From: Gracilimonas sp.
GTDB taxonomy: Bacteria; Bacteroidota; Rhodothermia; Balneolales; Balneolaceae
Direction of reading: 5' to 3'
NCBI RefSeq assembly: GCF_017641085.1
Contig: NZ_JAEPPI010000003.1
Location: 510,894 to 574,893, forward strand
DNA length: 64,000 bases
The notes beneath the pieces are model-generated. The model was not told the origin of the DNA. It made no database searches and was given only the letters and a program-made list of their open reading frames with translations. The first letter of the stretch is position 1; each line of letters starts with the position of its first letter. This document shows positions 1 through 12,477 of the stretch, one piece after another. Made by a program: the position numbers and the translations under genes.

Positions 1-63
1 AGCACATCCGAACGACAGAGAAACGATAGCGATGAGGGCGAAAAGAGATTTAACAGATTTCAT
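1..63 (-). CDS. Lipoprotein, N-terminal fragment cut by the window edge
   Basis: The reverse strand opens with an ATG at position 63 followed by 21 codons running off the window start. They read as a short basic N-terminus (MKSVK), a hydrophobic core and a lipobox-like end (LSFGC at residues 16-20), which is typical of a signal peptidase II lipoprotein. The mature protein is outside the window, so its function cannot be stated. It is transcribed divergently from the sigma factor gene starting at 394. Confidence 0.6.
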   Translation of the reverse strand, partial: MKSVKSLFALIAIVSLSFGCA

Positions 64-393
64 AACAGTAATGGGTTTTTGGTTAAAAATTGGGTCAAGT
101 ACAAGAGTTCCTTGAACTCTGTTTGTTACAATTTTATTTAAAGTCAATTTTTAAATTAAAAAACATACATATACTCCAGTAAAAGAGTGTTTTTTAATCT
201 ATTTGTTACACATATAATCTAATTTTTAATATTTATAGCCGCCACTAAAAGATTAAAAAGGATTAATAATTCAAAAAAAATCACTTATTATTGAAGCTGT
301 AAACATTTTGACGGATTATATGATGTGGTAATCATATGCCGGTTATCGCATAAGGAAAAAGGCACAAAGAGTGCTGAAAATTTTAATTAGTGG
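64..393. promoter_or_regulatory. Divergent AT-rich intergenic control region
   Basis: This 330-base region between the divergent lipoprotein and sigma factor genes is strongly AT-rich and has no ORF. A perfect 7-bp inverted repeat (AGAGTTC, three-base loop, GAACTCT) lies at 104-120, in the leader of the lipoprotein gene. The nonamer TTTGTTACA occurs at 122-130 and 202-210, each followed by AT-rich sequence. TTTG is a feature of Bacteroidota -33 promoter elements, so these may be promoter or regulator contacts, but no complete promoter could be assigned. Confidence 0.35.
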
Positions 394-966
394 TTGGTTA
401 GTTTGGCACAACTCAGAGTTGATTATTCAGAATTAGTAGAAGCGCTCCAGAAGGGGAATGATGAAAAAGCCAGTGAGCTTTTATCGGAAGTGATACCCAG
501 GCTTGAGGATTATCTTCAGGTGGTAATGAGTGCTGAAGCAAACGCTGCAAAAGAATGTGTTCAGCAGGCCTTCCTGGATGTGTTTGAACAGGTCCGAAAA
601 AACAACATCAAGAACAGTAAGTATATTTTCAGTTACCTGATCAAAGCCTGCCGGCACGAGTATCTTCGCTATGTGAAGCGGCAGCATAAGTTTAATTATG
701 ACGATGAGGCTTTTAATGAAGTGTATGAGCCTGAAGAGCAGTTCAAGAATCTACTGGATAAAGAACGACAGCGTATATTAGAAGAATGCCTGAGCGAGCT
801 TCGTAAAAAATCGCGTGAATTTATCGAGTATTTCATGGATAAGCCCGATGCCAGCACAGATGATGCCGTTCAGGAGTTCGACCTCTCTAATGCTAACGTG
901 CGTACGCGCAAGCACCGAATTCTAAGCCGCCTACACCACTGTTATAAGCGTAAGTCCAATCAATAG
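394..966 (+). CDS. ECF-like RNA polymerase sigma-70 family factor
   Basis: This 190-residue protein has the layout of an extracytoplasmic-function sigma factor. Residues about 50-90 resemble region 2 (VQQAFLDVFEQV, then a basic YLRYVKRQ helix). Residues about 130-185 resemble the region 4 helix-turn-helix, with a basic second helix (VRTRKHRILSRL). It would direct RNA polymerase to a small regulon. The start is probably TTG at 394; a second in-frame TTG lies at 403 and there is no ATG in the right place. No anti-sigma gene follows: the next gene is convergent, with two bases between the stops. The match is divergent, so the family call is good but the target genes are unknown. Confidence 0.75.
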   Translation: MVSLAQLRVDYSELVEALQKGNDEKASELLSEVIPRLEDYLQVVMSAEANAAKECVQQAFLDVFEQVRKNNIKNSKYIFSYLIKACRHEYLRYVKRQHKFNYDDEAFNEVYEPEEQFKNLLDKERQRILEECLSELRKKSREFIEYFMDKPDASTDDAVQEFDLSNANVRTRKHRILSRLHHCYKRKSNQ

Positions 967-968
967 GT

Positions 969-1577
969 TTAGAAATTAATTCTAAATCCCGAAGCAGTAA
1001 CATTTATACTTTCCGTTAATTGTATCAGATCTGAAGTGATGGGGCTGTGTAAAAAATATAGCACCAGGTCGAAGACAAGCAAAAATCCACCCTGTACGAT
1101 TAATGATTTCCCATACCCTTCAAGTCGGGAGGACTTCTTTCGTATTCCCCGTTCCCATAGCCAGGCTCCGGTTGACATATACCCCACATCTAATCCGGTG
1201 TTTAAGAGCAGGAACTTGTCCAGTCTCTGAAGTTCATTTAGAGACTGAGTGTAGCTGAGCGAGGCAACATCAATTTGGGAAATACTATAAAGAGCAAAGC
1301 CTGCAATTCCCGCGTTTACAAGATTCCATCCTGCATTCATTTGATGGAAATATTTAGTTGATTTCTCGCTCAAAAAATACCCTGTTGAGCCGGATAAAAT
1401 GTTCAAAGTTGCCCAACTTCCAAGAAAAATCATTCCTTTTTTTTGCAAATCATATGATTTTTGTGCGTGGAATTGAGCATCAAAAGTGCTGTTTTGTGCG
1501 TGTAACATTTCGGGTGAAATGAGAAAAAAGGCTCCCAAAAAAAGAAAAATAAAAGGCAAAATTTGCTTGTAACACAT
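969..1577 (-). CDS. DUF6992-like membrane protein with signal peptide
   Basis: This 202-residue protein starts with a strong signal sequence (residues 1-27, cleavage probably after HA). Several hydrophobic segments follow, around residues 48-70, 82-102 and 158-180. It resembles the DUF6992 family of small membrane proteins found next to unrelated genes in Bacteroidota relatives; this is recognised from general composition, not from a motif. No catalytic residues are evident. It lies 12 bases downstream of pdeM on the same strand and may be co-transcribed with it. Confidence 0.6.
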   Translation of the reverse strand: MCYKQILPFIFLFLGAFFLISPEMLHAQNSTFDAQFHAQKSYDLQKKGMIFLGSWATLNILSGSTGYFLSEKSTKYFHQMNAGWNLVNAGIAGFALYSISQIDVASLSYTQSLNELQRLDKFLLLNTGLDVGYMSTGAWLWERGIRKKSSRLEGYGKSLIVQGGFLLVFDLVLYFLHSPITSDLIQLTESINVTASGFRINF

Positions 1578-1589
1578 TTTTAGTGAAGG

Positions 1590-2255
1590 CTAAGAATTGA
1601 CGGGTATTTGTATTATCTCCTGCTCAACAATCGCAAAAACAGATTCATTCTGTGCGGGATTAATTCTGTAACTGCCGGTAAAACTTCCAAAAGCAGGGAG
1701 TAAGGCAGCTTGTTTGCCAAAGTAAAAGCAGGGTACGTAAAGGTGTTGACGTGCTTTCCCTTTGAGCTTAACGGCCGGATGAATATGCCCGGATATGCAA
1801 TAGGAGTTCGAGTCCTGATTTTCGGATTCATCATGGAGGAAAGTAAATGGAGAAGCGTGAAATTGGTTCACACAATTCAACCCCATCTTTTCATATTCAA
1901 TACCGGTTAAGAGGTCATGGTTTCCGATAGTAAGTATCATTTCCGTAGCCGCATGAGCCTGCCTCCATTCTTTGAATTGCTCGATTTCGTTGTTCGATTC
2001 ACTATGAAATAAATCGCCGAGGAAGACTATTTTTTCAGGTTCGATCTTCTCAACAAGTTCATTTAACCGGGAGATGTTGGACTCATTAACAGAGTTTGGT
2101 ACCGCGATTCCATGTTTACGGAAATGGCCTGATTTCCCGAGGTGTACATCGGACACCACAAGCATTTTTTGTTCTTTCCAGAACAAGGCTTTTTGCGGGA
2201 GCAGCTTTAATGTTTGGCTTTTAAGTTTTAACTGTTGTGCGTTCTTGAACCTCAT
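1590..2255 (-). CDS. pdeM: Ligase-associated DNA damage response endonuclease PdeM
   Basis: This 221-residue calcineurin-like metallophosphoesterase has all the metal-binding motifs in order: SDVHLG (D36, H38), FLGD (80-81), GNHD (111-114) and SGHIHP (H157, H159). The family usually sits in a four-gene repair cassette with an Lhr-type helicase, an exonuclease and an ATP-dependent DNA ligase. Here only the helicase is next to it; their reading frames overlap by four bases (ATGA), so they are translationally coupled. No other member of the cassette is in the window. A single-strand or structure-specific nuclease role in repair is inferred from the family. Confidence 0.88.
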   Translation of the reverse strand: MRFKNAQQLKLKSQTLKLLPQKALFWKEQKMLVVSDVHLGKSGHFRKHGIAVPNSVNESNISRLNELVEKIEPEKIVFLGDLFHSESNNEIEQFKEWRQAHAATEMILTIGNHDLLTGIEYEKMGLNCVNQFHASPFTFLHDESENQDSNSYCISGHIHPAVKLKGKARQHLYVPCFYFGKQAALLPAFGSFTGSYRINPAQNESVFAIVEQEIIQIPVNS

Positions 2256-4708
2256 TTCACATGCTTTTCTAATTGCAGCTGCATTTTTTTGATGCGGTCT
2301 GTAAGTTTCTCGGAGCTAAGCTTTTCTCTAAGGCGATCTACCATAATAGGAAAAGCATAAGGAGTAAATCGCTCGGTAAGATTGAAAACAATTGTCTGTT
2401 CGGATATCTTTTTCAGGGCTTTGCGTAGCCTTACCTCGTCAAGCTGAATGCTCATCACTTCATCAAAAGCTTGTTGAATGAGCAAATGATCGGGTTCATG
2501 TTCCATAAACACATCAAAAAAGAGGCTGCTCGACATTTGAAGATGCTTGTTGGTTTTGGATTGTCCCGGAAACCCCTGAAATACTAAGCCTGCTATCTGA
2601 CAAATTTCTCTGAACCTGCGCTTGGCCAACTCAGCACTGTTGATGCTGGCCATGATATCTTCCACAAGGTTATCTGCAGAAAACAGGTCATTTTCCAAAG
2701 CTGCTTCTATGGGAATATCCTGATCGGAAAGTAATTCGAAGCCGTAATCATTCATGGCAATCGAAAACGTAATGGGAGTCATCTTGGAGAGGCGGTGGGC
2801 AATCAGGGCCGACATTCCTTCATGCACATAACGCCCTTCAAACGGAAAGAAAAATACGTGGCACCCTTCACGAGAAAAAGATTTTTCAATCAGAAACTGA
2901 TCTTCATCAGGTAAAACAGACCAATCCCGCTGAATCTCAAAAAGCGGCTCCAGTTTTTTAAGCTCGACATCATCATAACCACCTGAAACGGCCTGATGCA
3001 TCTTTTTACGAAGAATATGGGTCATGTTAGAAGAAAGAGACATGCGTCCTCCCATATAGCTGGGAACTTTGGAAGAAGTGCCCTTTGCTCTTCGAACATA
3101 GACAGTCATGTCCTTCATTTTTATAAGCTCGAGATTACGGCCTGCAAACCAAAAGGTATCTCCAATATTAAGTTGAGCAATAAACCATTCTTCAACGGCT
3201 CCCAGTGATCTTCCGCTCATGTATTTTACCCGCAGCATGGCGTCGCTGGCAATGGTACCGATACTCATTCGGTGCCGTCGAGCAATCTTCCGGCTGGTTA
3301 CTTTATAAAATCCGTCTTCATCAATCTCTACTTTTGAGTATTCATTATATCTGCTCAGCGATTTACCACCCACGGTGATGAATTGCAGGATGTCATTCCA
3401 TTCTCTTTCTGTTAGGGTTTGATAGGCGAAGGTGTCTTTTACTTCCGTGAAAATTTCATCGGGATAAAATCCATCTGAAACAGCAAGAGTGACCAAATAC
3501 TGAATCAATACATCATAGGGTTTGAGAACCGGGTCGCGACTTTCCATTTCATCGGAGTGGATGGCCGATTTTAAGGCAGCAGCTTCAATCAACTCCAGGG
3601 CATGGGTGGGAACAAAATAAATTCTGCTGGTGGAACCGGGTTGATGCCCGCTGCGACCGGCTCGCTGCATGAATCGTGCTACTCCTTTGGGACTTCCGAT
3701 TTGGATCACGGTTTCAACAGGGCTGAAATCAACTCCCAAATCCAGGCTGGAGGTGCAAACGACCGCTTTTAAAATGCCCTCGTGCAGGGAAGCTTCAACC
3801 CAATCCCTTACCTTGCGGTCGAGCGAGCCATGATGAATGGCGATGGCTCCGGCTAAATCAGGGCGGGCTTCCAGTAGGTTTTGGAACCAGATTTCCGATT
3901 GGGCACGGGTATTGGTAAAAATTAGGGTGGAGCGGCTTTCATCAATAATCGGGAGAATTTTTGGGAGCAGTTTCAACCCCAGGTGACCGTACCATGGAAA
4001 GTTTTCCATTTCATCGGGGAGGACGGAGATGGCCTCGATTTTTTCCGGAACGTTTGCTTTAATGATGACGGCTTCTTTTTGATTAGGTCCCAGCAACACA
4101 TCCTGTGCTTCGTCAAGGTTCCCTATGGTAGCTGAAATTCCCCATACCTGTAGTTCTGGACGAAGTCCTTTTAGCCTTGATAGTCCAAGCTCTGTTTGAA
4201 TACCTCGTTTCGAACCCAGTAATTCATGCCATTCATCTACAATTACCGTATCCAGATTTTTGAAATGCCGTTCGCAGTTTTTTTGTGCTAGTAAGATATG
4301 TACGCTTTCCGGAGTGGTGATGAGAACTTCCGGCATCTTCCGGTTTTGCTTTTGCTTTACAGATTGAGACACATCCCCGGTGCGCCGCCCTATTTCCCAG
4401 GGAATTCCCATTTCATCAACCGAGCTTTGAAGAGCTATTTGAATGTCTTTAGCTAATGCCCTAAGCGGTGTTATCCATAAAACTTTCAGCCCGTTTTTCT
4501 CTTTCTTGCGGAACTGTTCGGGGTGTTCATCAATCCATTTGATGAGATTCGGCATAAACAAGGCAAAGGACTTACCACTTCCGGTTGGGGCATTCAGTAA
4601 TCCCTGTTTACCATTAAGAAAGGCATTCCAAACCTCCTGCTGAAAGGGGAAGATATTCCAGCCCCTGGCTTCAAACCAGTGTTCAATAATTTGTTTGCCT
4701 TTACTCAT
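2252..4708 (-). CDS. Ligase-associated DEXH-box helicase, Lhr type
   Basis: This 818-residue superfamily 2 helicase has Walker A PTGSGKS at 41-47, motif II DEWH at 158-161, motif III SAT at 192-194 and a motif VI-like QRAGRSGH near residue 348. The C-terminal half contains the winged-helix and Lhr-specific regions. Length and order fit the ligase-associated DEXH helicase subfamily. It would translocate on single-stranded DNA and act with PdeM during repair. ATG at 4708 gives a normal N-terminus, and the 3' end overlaps pdeM by four bases. The partner exonuclease and ligase are not adjacent. Confidence 0.9.
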   Translation of the reverse strand: MSKGKQIIEHWFEARGWNIFPFQQEVWNAFLNGKQGLLNAPTGSGKSFALFMPNLIKWIDEHPEQFRKKEKNGLKVLWITPLRALAKDIQIALQSSVDEMGIPWEIGRRTGDVSQSVKQKQNRKMPEVLITTPESVHILLAQKNCERHFKNLDTVIVDEWHELLGSKRGIQTELGLSRLKGLRPELQVWGISATIGNLDEAQDVLLGPNQKEAVIIKANVPEKIEAISVLPDEMENFPWYGHLGLKLLPKILPIIDESRSTLIFTNTRAQSEIWFQNLLEARPDLAGAIAIHHGSLDRKVRDWVEASLHEGILKAVVCTSSLDLGVDFSPVETVIQIGSPKGVARFMQRAGRSGHQPGSTSRIYFVPTHALELIEAAALKSAIHSDEMESRDPVLKPYDVLIQYLVTLAVSDGFYPDEIFTEVKDTFAYQTLTEREWNDILQFITVGGKSLSRYNEYSKVEIDEDGFYKVTSRKIARRHRMSIGTIASDAMLRVKYMSGRSLGAVEEWFIAQLNIGDTFWFAGRNLELIKMKDMTVYVRRAKGTSSKVPSYMGGRMSLSSNMTHILRKKMHQAVSGGYDDVELKKLEPLFEIQRDWSVLPDEDQFLIEKSFSREGCHVFFFPFEGRYVHEGMSALIAHRLSKMTPITFSIAMNDYGFELLSDQDIPIEAALENDLFSADNLVEDIMASINSAELAKRRFREICQIAGLVFQGFPGQSKTNKHLQMSSSLFFDVFMEHEPDHLLIQQAFDEVMSIQLDEVRLRKALKKISEQTIVFNLTERFTPYAFPIMVDRLREKLSSEKLTDRIKKMQLQLEKHVK

Positions 4709-4815
4709 CTATGTGCATAAAAAAGGTTAAATCTTCTCAAAACGAGAGTTTGACTTGATTATCCGCAAAAAAACCTTCAACATCAGCAAAATTGAATAAC
4801 CAAACTGAATAAAAA

Positions 4816-6714
4816 ATGTGGCTTAATATAAAATCGTTCGACGAGTACAAAGAGAATTTTGAGGAAAGTAAAAAAGACCGGTTGAAATTCTGGGACCATG
4901 AGGCCGGAACGTTCTATTGGCGAAAGCGGTGGGATAAAACCCAAAGCGGAAGTTTTGAAGATGCGAATATTAAGTGGTTTGAAGGTGGTAAGCTGAATAT
5001 CACTGAAAATGCCTTAGACCGTCACCTGAATACCATTGGCAATAAAACGGCATTTATATTTGAGCCGAATCACCCGGATTCCTTTCGTCGAACCATCACC
5101 TATAAACAGCTGCATGAAGATGTATGCCGATTTTCAAATGTGCTGGAGAGCAAAGGGGTTGAAAAAGGGGACCGTGTTGTTATCTACATGGCGATGACCC
5201 CGGAGCTTGTAATTGCTGCACTTGCCTGTGCCCGTATTGGTGCTGTACATTCGATCGTATTTGCCGGCTTTTCAGCTCAATCACTGTCAGAGCGAATCAA
5301 CGATTGCGAGGCGAAGATGCTGATTACCAATGACGGACTTCGCCGTGGCGACAAGCACGTTCCATTGAAAGATATTTCTGATGAGGCGCTGGAAAGCAGC
5401 CCTTCTATTGAAAGCGTGATTGTATGCCAGCGCACCAACCGTGAAATTGACTGGAAAGAAGGACGTGATGAATGGTGGCATAACCTGATTCGTAATGCAT
5501 CCAGAGAACATGAAGCGGTTGAGATGGATGCTGAAGACCCGCTTTTCATTCTATACACATCCGGTTCTACCGGCAAGCCGAAAGGTGTGGTACACACTTG
5601 CGGAGGCTATATGGTGTACACCAGTTATTCGTTCCGTCAGGTATTTCAGGTTGGAGCCGATGATATTTACTGGTGTACGGCCGATGCTGGCTGGATTACC
5701 GGTCACAGTTATATTATTTACGGCCCTCTTTTTAATGGAGCAACCGGAATTATTTTTGAAGGAACTCCTACTTATCCTGATGCTGGTCGGCTTTGGGAGG
5801 TTGTAGAGAAATACGAGGTAACACATTTCTATACGGCACCGACCGCTATTCGGGCGTTGATGTCGTACGATATTGACTATGTGAAGAAGTATGATCTGAG
5901 TTCGCTGAAAGTACTTGGCACCGTGGGTGAACCGATTAACGAAGAAGCCTGGCATTGGTATGATGAACATATCGGCGGTGGAGAATGCCCGATCGTAGAT
6001 ACCTGGTGGCAGACCGAAACGGGAGGAATCATGATTTCACCACTGGCCGGAATCACCCCAACCAAACCCGGTTTTGCGACTCTCCCATTGCCCGGAGTTT
6101 TCCCGGTGTTAATGGATGAAGACGGAAATGAGATTGAAGGAAATGATGTATCCGGAAACTTGTGTATCAAACACCCATGGCCATCTATAGCCCGAACGGT
6201 GTATGGAGATCATGACCGGTATATTCAAACCTATCTGAGTACCTATAAGGGCTATTACTTTACCGGCGATGGTTGCCGCAGGGATGAAGACGGCTATTAC
6301 CGCATTACCGGAAGGGTGGATGATGTGCTTAATGTTTCCGGCCACCGTCTGGGTACAGCTGAAATTGAAAATGCCCTTGATGAGCATGAGAAGGTAGTGG
6401 AAACGGCTGTTGTGGGTTATCCGCACGACATCAAAGGGCAGGGTGTCTTCGCCTTCATGATTTGTGATGAAGAAATCAAGGATCCGGAGGCGTTCAAAAA
6501 AGAGCTGAATGATCTGGTTACAAAAATCATCAGTCCCATTGCCAAGCCGGACAAAATCCAGATTGTTGCCGGATTACCGAAAACCCGTTCCGGTAAAATC
6601 ATGCGCCGCATTCTTCGGAAGATTGCTGCCAATGATCTCGATAATCTTGGAGATACTTCAACGCTGCTGGATCCAAGTGTGGTAGAAGATATCAAGAAAG
6701 GCACAGCATATTAA
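4816..6714 (+). CDS. acs: Acetate--CoA ligase (acetyl-CoA synthetase)
   Basis: This 632-residue AMP-forming enzyme activates acetate to acetyl-CoA through acetyl-adenylate in the cytoplasm. It has the phosphate-binding motif YTSGSTGKPKG at 247-257, the acetate-type WWQTETGG motif, and the C-terminal SGK motif with K594, the lysine normally acetylated to switch the enzyme off. Length is typical of Acs. It is transcribed divergently from the helicase and ends at a perfect inverted repeat, so it is probably monocistronic. Confidence 0.95.
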   Translation: MWLNIKSFDEYKENFEESKKDRLKFWDHEAGTFYWRKRWDKTQSGSFEDANIKWFEGGKLNITENALDRHLNTIGNKTAFIFEPNHPDSFRRTITYKQLHEDVCRFSNVLESKGVEKGDRVVIYMAMTPELVIAALACARIGAVHSIVFAGFSAQSLSERINDCEAKMLITNDGLRRGDKHVPLKDISDEALESSPSIESVIVCQRTNREIDWKEGRDEWWHNLIRNASREHEAVEMDAEDPLFILYTSGSTGKPKGVVHTCGGYMVYTSYSFRQVFQVGADDIYWCTADAGWITGHSYIIYGPLFNGATGIIFEGTPTYPDAGRLWEVVEKYEVTHFYTAPTAIRALMSYDIDYVKKYDLSSLKVLGTVGEPINEEAWHWYDEHIGGGECPIVDTWWQTETGGIMISPLAGITPTKPGFATLPLPGVFPVLMDEDGNEIEGNDVSGNLCIKHPWPSIARTVYGDHDRYIQTYLSTYKGYYFTGDGCRRDEDGYYRITGRVDDVLNVSGHRLGTAEIENALDEHEKVVETAVVGYPHDIKGQGVFAFMICDEEIKDPEAFKKELNDLVTKIISPIAKPDKIQIVAGLPKTRSGKIMRRILRKIAANDLDNLGDTSTLLDPSVVEDIKKGTAY

Positions 6715-6718
6715 TTTC

Positions 6719-6750
6719 AGTAGGAACGTATCATGTGATACGTTCCTACT
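6719..6750. terminator. Perfect 15-bp inverted repeat between convergent genes
   Basis: Two 15-base arms (6719-6733 and 6736-6750; core GGAACGTATCA) are exactly complementary and separated by only two bases. They lie between the stop of acs (6714) and the stop of the convergent membrane gene (6752). A bidirectional terminator is likely, although the flanking T-tract is weak. Confidence 0.7.
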
Positions 6751-6751
6751 A

Positions 6752-7120
6752 TTATAAACCGATTAAATAACCTGCGGGTAGAAGTAATACACTGATTATT
6801 AGAATAATCAGTCGAAACCGGGTTCTGACAAACATTGGATGAAAGAAGAGTCCAAAGGTGAGAGGTTTTTCATTGGTCATCCAGTCATAATAATGATGAC
6901 GGTGAACAGAGCCCAAAGCCATGGTTACATGTCCGTGCAGGATGGTAAGCATAAAAGGAACCGCAAAGAAAAAGGCGCCGATGTACCTGAAAAGGATATC
7001 CATGCCGATTAAGCCCGCTCCAAAATAATATGGCCACGCAAAAAGCACCATCATAGGTACGGTTAGCATCCAGTTGATGATAGAAATACGTTTGTAATTC
7101 GATTCAGCTAATTCTGACAT
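6752..7120 (-). CDS. Small membrane protein of unknown function
   Basis: This 122-residue protein has three or four hydrophobic segments, around residues 13-33, 42-65 and 99-120. A histidine-rich stretch (HRHHYYDW) lies between the last two. No family is recognised. It starts nine bases downstream of the alanine dehydrogenase stop on the same strand, so the two genes are probably one operon. A permease-like or accessory role cannot be inferred from sequence alone. Confidence 0.7.
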   Translation of the reverse strand: MSELAESNYKRISIINWMLTVPMMVLFAWPYYFGAGLIGMDILFRYIGAFFFAVPFMLTILHGHVTMALGSVHRHHYYDWMTNEKPLTFGLFFHPMFVRTRFRLIILIISVLLLPAGYLIGL

Positions 7121-7129
7121 CAGGTAATT

Positions 7130-8344
7130 TCAAATTTGGGAGGCAATAAGCATTTCAATCTCTCGGTACGGCATGTCAAACATTTTGGCCAGAGTTTTCT
7201 TGGTGATATGCTTTTTATAGGAATAAGTGCCGTTTCTTAGGGCTACATTTTCCCACAGACATTCCTTAACTCCACCGGCGTTTCCAATCGCTAAAATGTA
7301 TGGTACCAGTACGTTATTAAGGGCGTAGGTAGCTGTTCGGGGAACATTTGCCGGGATGTTGGGCACACAATGATGAATAACATCATGCTCAGAATAAACA
7401 GGATTGGAATGAGTGGTAGGCCGGCTGGTAGCTACACATCCTCCCTGATCAATAACTGTATCCACAATTACACTTCCGGCCTTCATTCCGGCAACCATTT
7501 CATCAGTAACCCAGCAGGGCGATCGTTCACCTTCGGCCATTGCTGCACCAATGATAATATCCGCAAATTTCAGGGCGGTACTTAAATACTGATGATTGGC
7601 TACAGCCGTAATGATTCGCCGGTCAAGGGCGTTTTCAAGCCGTCGCAGAGCTGTTAAATCAGTATCCATTACAAAAACCTGTGCGCCATAACCGAGAGCT
7701 GTTCGTGCTGCATATTCGCCGGTAATGCCGGCTCCCAAAATAACCACAGTAGCAGGCGGGACCCCGGAAATTCCACCCAACATAATACCTTGTCCGCCGC
7801 TCATGCTCTCCAGGTAGTGAGCCGCAATTTGTACCGACATTGAACCCGTAATTTCATGCATCATTCGTACGATGGGAAATTCTTTGTCTTCCCCCCGGAT
7901 AAACTCGTAGCCAATCCCGGTTATGGACTTTTCGGTAAGAGCTTTCAGGTAATCTTCGGTTTGGCTACCCATGTGGAGGGCTGAAATCAAAGCTTGTCCG
8001 GGTTGCAAAAGCTTGAACTCATCTTTGGTGAGCGGTGCTATTTTTAGAATTAAATCGGATTTTTTAAAAACATCATCAGGAGAGTAGGCGATTTCAGCTC
8101 CGGCATCGGCATACTCGTGATCGGGGAAGTTGGCATCCTCACCAGCTCCCTTTTCGATGAAAATTTCGTGTCCGTTTGCCTTCAAAATGGAAGCACCACC
8201 GGGAGTCAGCGAGACCCGACGTTCGTCAAAAGAGATCTCTTTCGGTAAACCAATTTTCAGGGAAACTTCACTTTTGGAACGCATGAGATGTTTCTCCAGC
8301 GTCTTCAGTCCAATCTGTTCCGTATCCAATGGTTTAATGTCCAT
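7130..8344 (-). CDS. ald: Alanine dehydrogenase
   Basis: This 404-residue protein matches the alanine dehydrogenase / transhydrogenase PntA-like fold. The N-terminal domain has KIGLPKE and the substrate-binding RRVSLTP segment. The Rossmann motif VILGAGITGEYAAR lies near residue 205, and conserved C-terminal NIPANVPRTATYALNN follows. It interconverts L-alanine and pyruvate plus ammonia with NAD. An N-terminal extension of about 27 residues precedes the usual family start, and an internal ATG at codon 22 is possible. The C-terminal tail is longer than in typical 370-residue Ald. The membrane gene at 6752 follows closely. Confidence 0.88.
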   Translation of the reverse strand: MDIKPLDTEQIGLKTLEKHLMRSKSEVSLKIGLPKEISFDERRVSLTPGGASILKANGHEIFIEKGAGEDANFPDHEYADAGAEIAYSPDDVFKKSDLILKIAPLTKDEFKLLQPGQALISALHMGSQTEDYLKALTEKSITGIGYEFIRGEDKEFPIVRMMHEITGSMSVQIAAHYLESMSGGQGIMLGGISGVPPATVVILGAGITGEYAARTALGYGAQVFVMDTDLTALRRLENALDRRIITAVANHQYLSTALKFADIIIGAAMAEGERSPCWVTDEMVAGMKAGSVIVDTVIDQGGCVATSRPTTHSNPVYSEHDVIHHCVPNIPANVPRTATYALNNVLVPYILAIGNAGGVKECLWENVALRNGTYSYKKHITKKTLAKMFDMPYREIEMLIASQI

Positions 8345-8422
8345 ATACCGTAGGGCTTAGGTGAATTTCGGGAAGATAGGGAATTTTAGGGAGGGATAAA
8401 GTGGGGAGTGAATTGGTGATGA

Positions 8423-11644
<3,222 letters not shown>

Positions 11645-11742
11645 ATAAAATAATTTAGGTCTGCTTACAAAATTATAAGAAGCTAAGTAATTAAATGTGA
11701 TAGGAAAAGCAAACTTTTAGCTTTAATTGATGCGGAAAAATT

Positions 11743-12447
11743 ATGTTGCTTACAAAATTTAAAGAGGGCGTTTTAGAGGTCTTATTTCCCAAAGTATGTA
11801 CGGTTTGCGGGCTGAAGCTATCGACGAATGAAAACTTTGTATGTACGATGTGTCTAAAAGATAAATTTGAGGAAGCTTACCGGGGTGGAAAACAAGCTTC
11901 AAGCGATATCCTGCTTCCGGAAGGGATCAGCCTTCAGCATGCGCTCTGGAATTTTGACAAAGGCGGGCATTTGCAAGAGCTTTTGCATCAGCTTAAGTAT
12001 AACCGGTTGATCGGAGTTGGGGAAGATGTGGGTCGCCAGCTTGGTAAAAGCCTGCTTGGTAATCCTCTGTTTGTCAATGGAATCAGGAATAAGAAGGCCT
12101 TGCTGCTTCCGGTTCCCCTTCATAAAAAGAAAAGAAGAATGCGGGGTTATAATCAGGCTTTCCATATTGCAAAAGGTGTAGCCGAGGTAACGAATCTTCA
12201 TATTGTAAAGCAGGAAACGGTCATCCGGACTAAGAATACGAGTACGCAAACCGGGTTTTCTCTCGAAAAGAGAAGGAAGAATATTGCCGGGGCTTTTGAG
12301 GTTCAGAATCCCGAAGCCATTGAGGATGCCGTTTGCATTGTGATTGATGACGTGTTCACCACCGGAGCCACTACCTTTGAGCTGGCATCCAAACTGAAGA
12401 AAGCCGGTTGTAAAGAAATTATGATAGCTACGGTAGCCCAGGCCTGA
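11743..12447 (+). CDS. ComF family phosphoribosyltransferase-like protein
   Basis: This 234-residue protein has the ComF pattern. The N-terminal zinc ribbon has four cysteines (C19, C22, C34, C37). A type I phosphoribosyltransferase domain follows, with the PRPP loop IDDVFTTGATT near residue 203 and the basic KKKRRMRGYNQA motif. ComF is needed for natural transformation in several bacteria, probably in moving single-stranded DNA across the inner membrane; its enzyme activity is not established. It is followed by a membrane gene on the same strand. Confidence 0.88.
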   Translation: MLLTKFKEGVLEVLFPKVCTVCGLKLSTNENFVCTMCLKDKFEEAYRGGKQASSDILLPEGISLQHALWNFDKGGHLQELLHQLKYNRLIGVGEDVGRQLGKSLLGNPLFVNGIRNKKALLLPVPLHKKKRRMRGYNQAFHIAKGVAEVTNLHIVKQETVIRTKNTSTQTGFSLEKRRKNIAGAFEVQNPEAIEDAVCIVIDDVFTTGATTFELASKLKKAGCKEIMIATVAQA

Positions 12448-12477
12448 AACCTTCTTTATTAAAGCCTATATTTGGAC

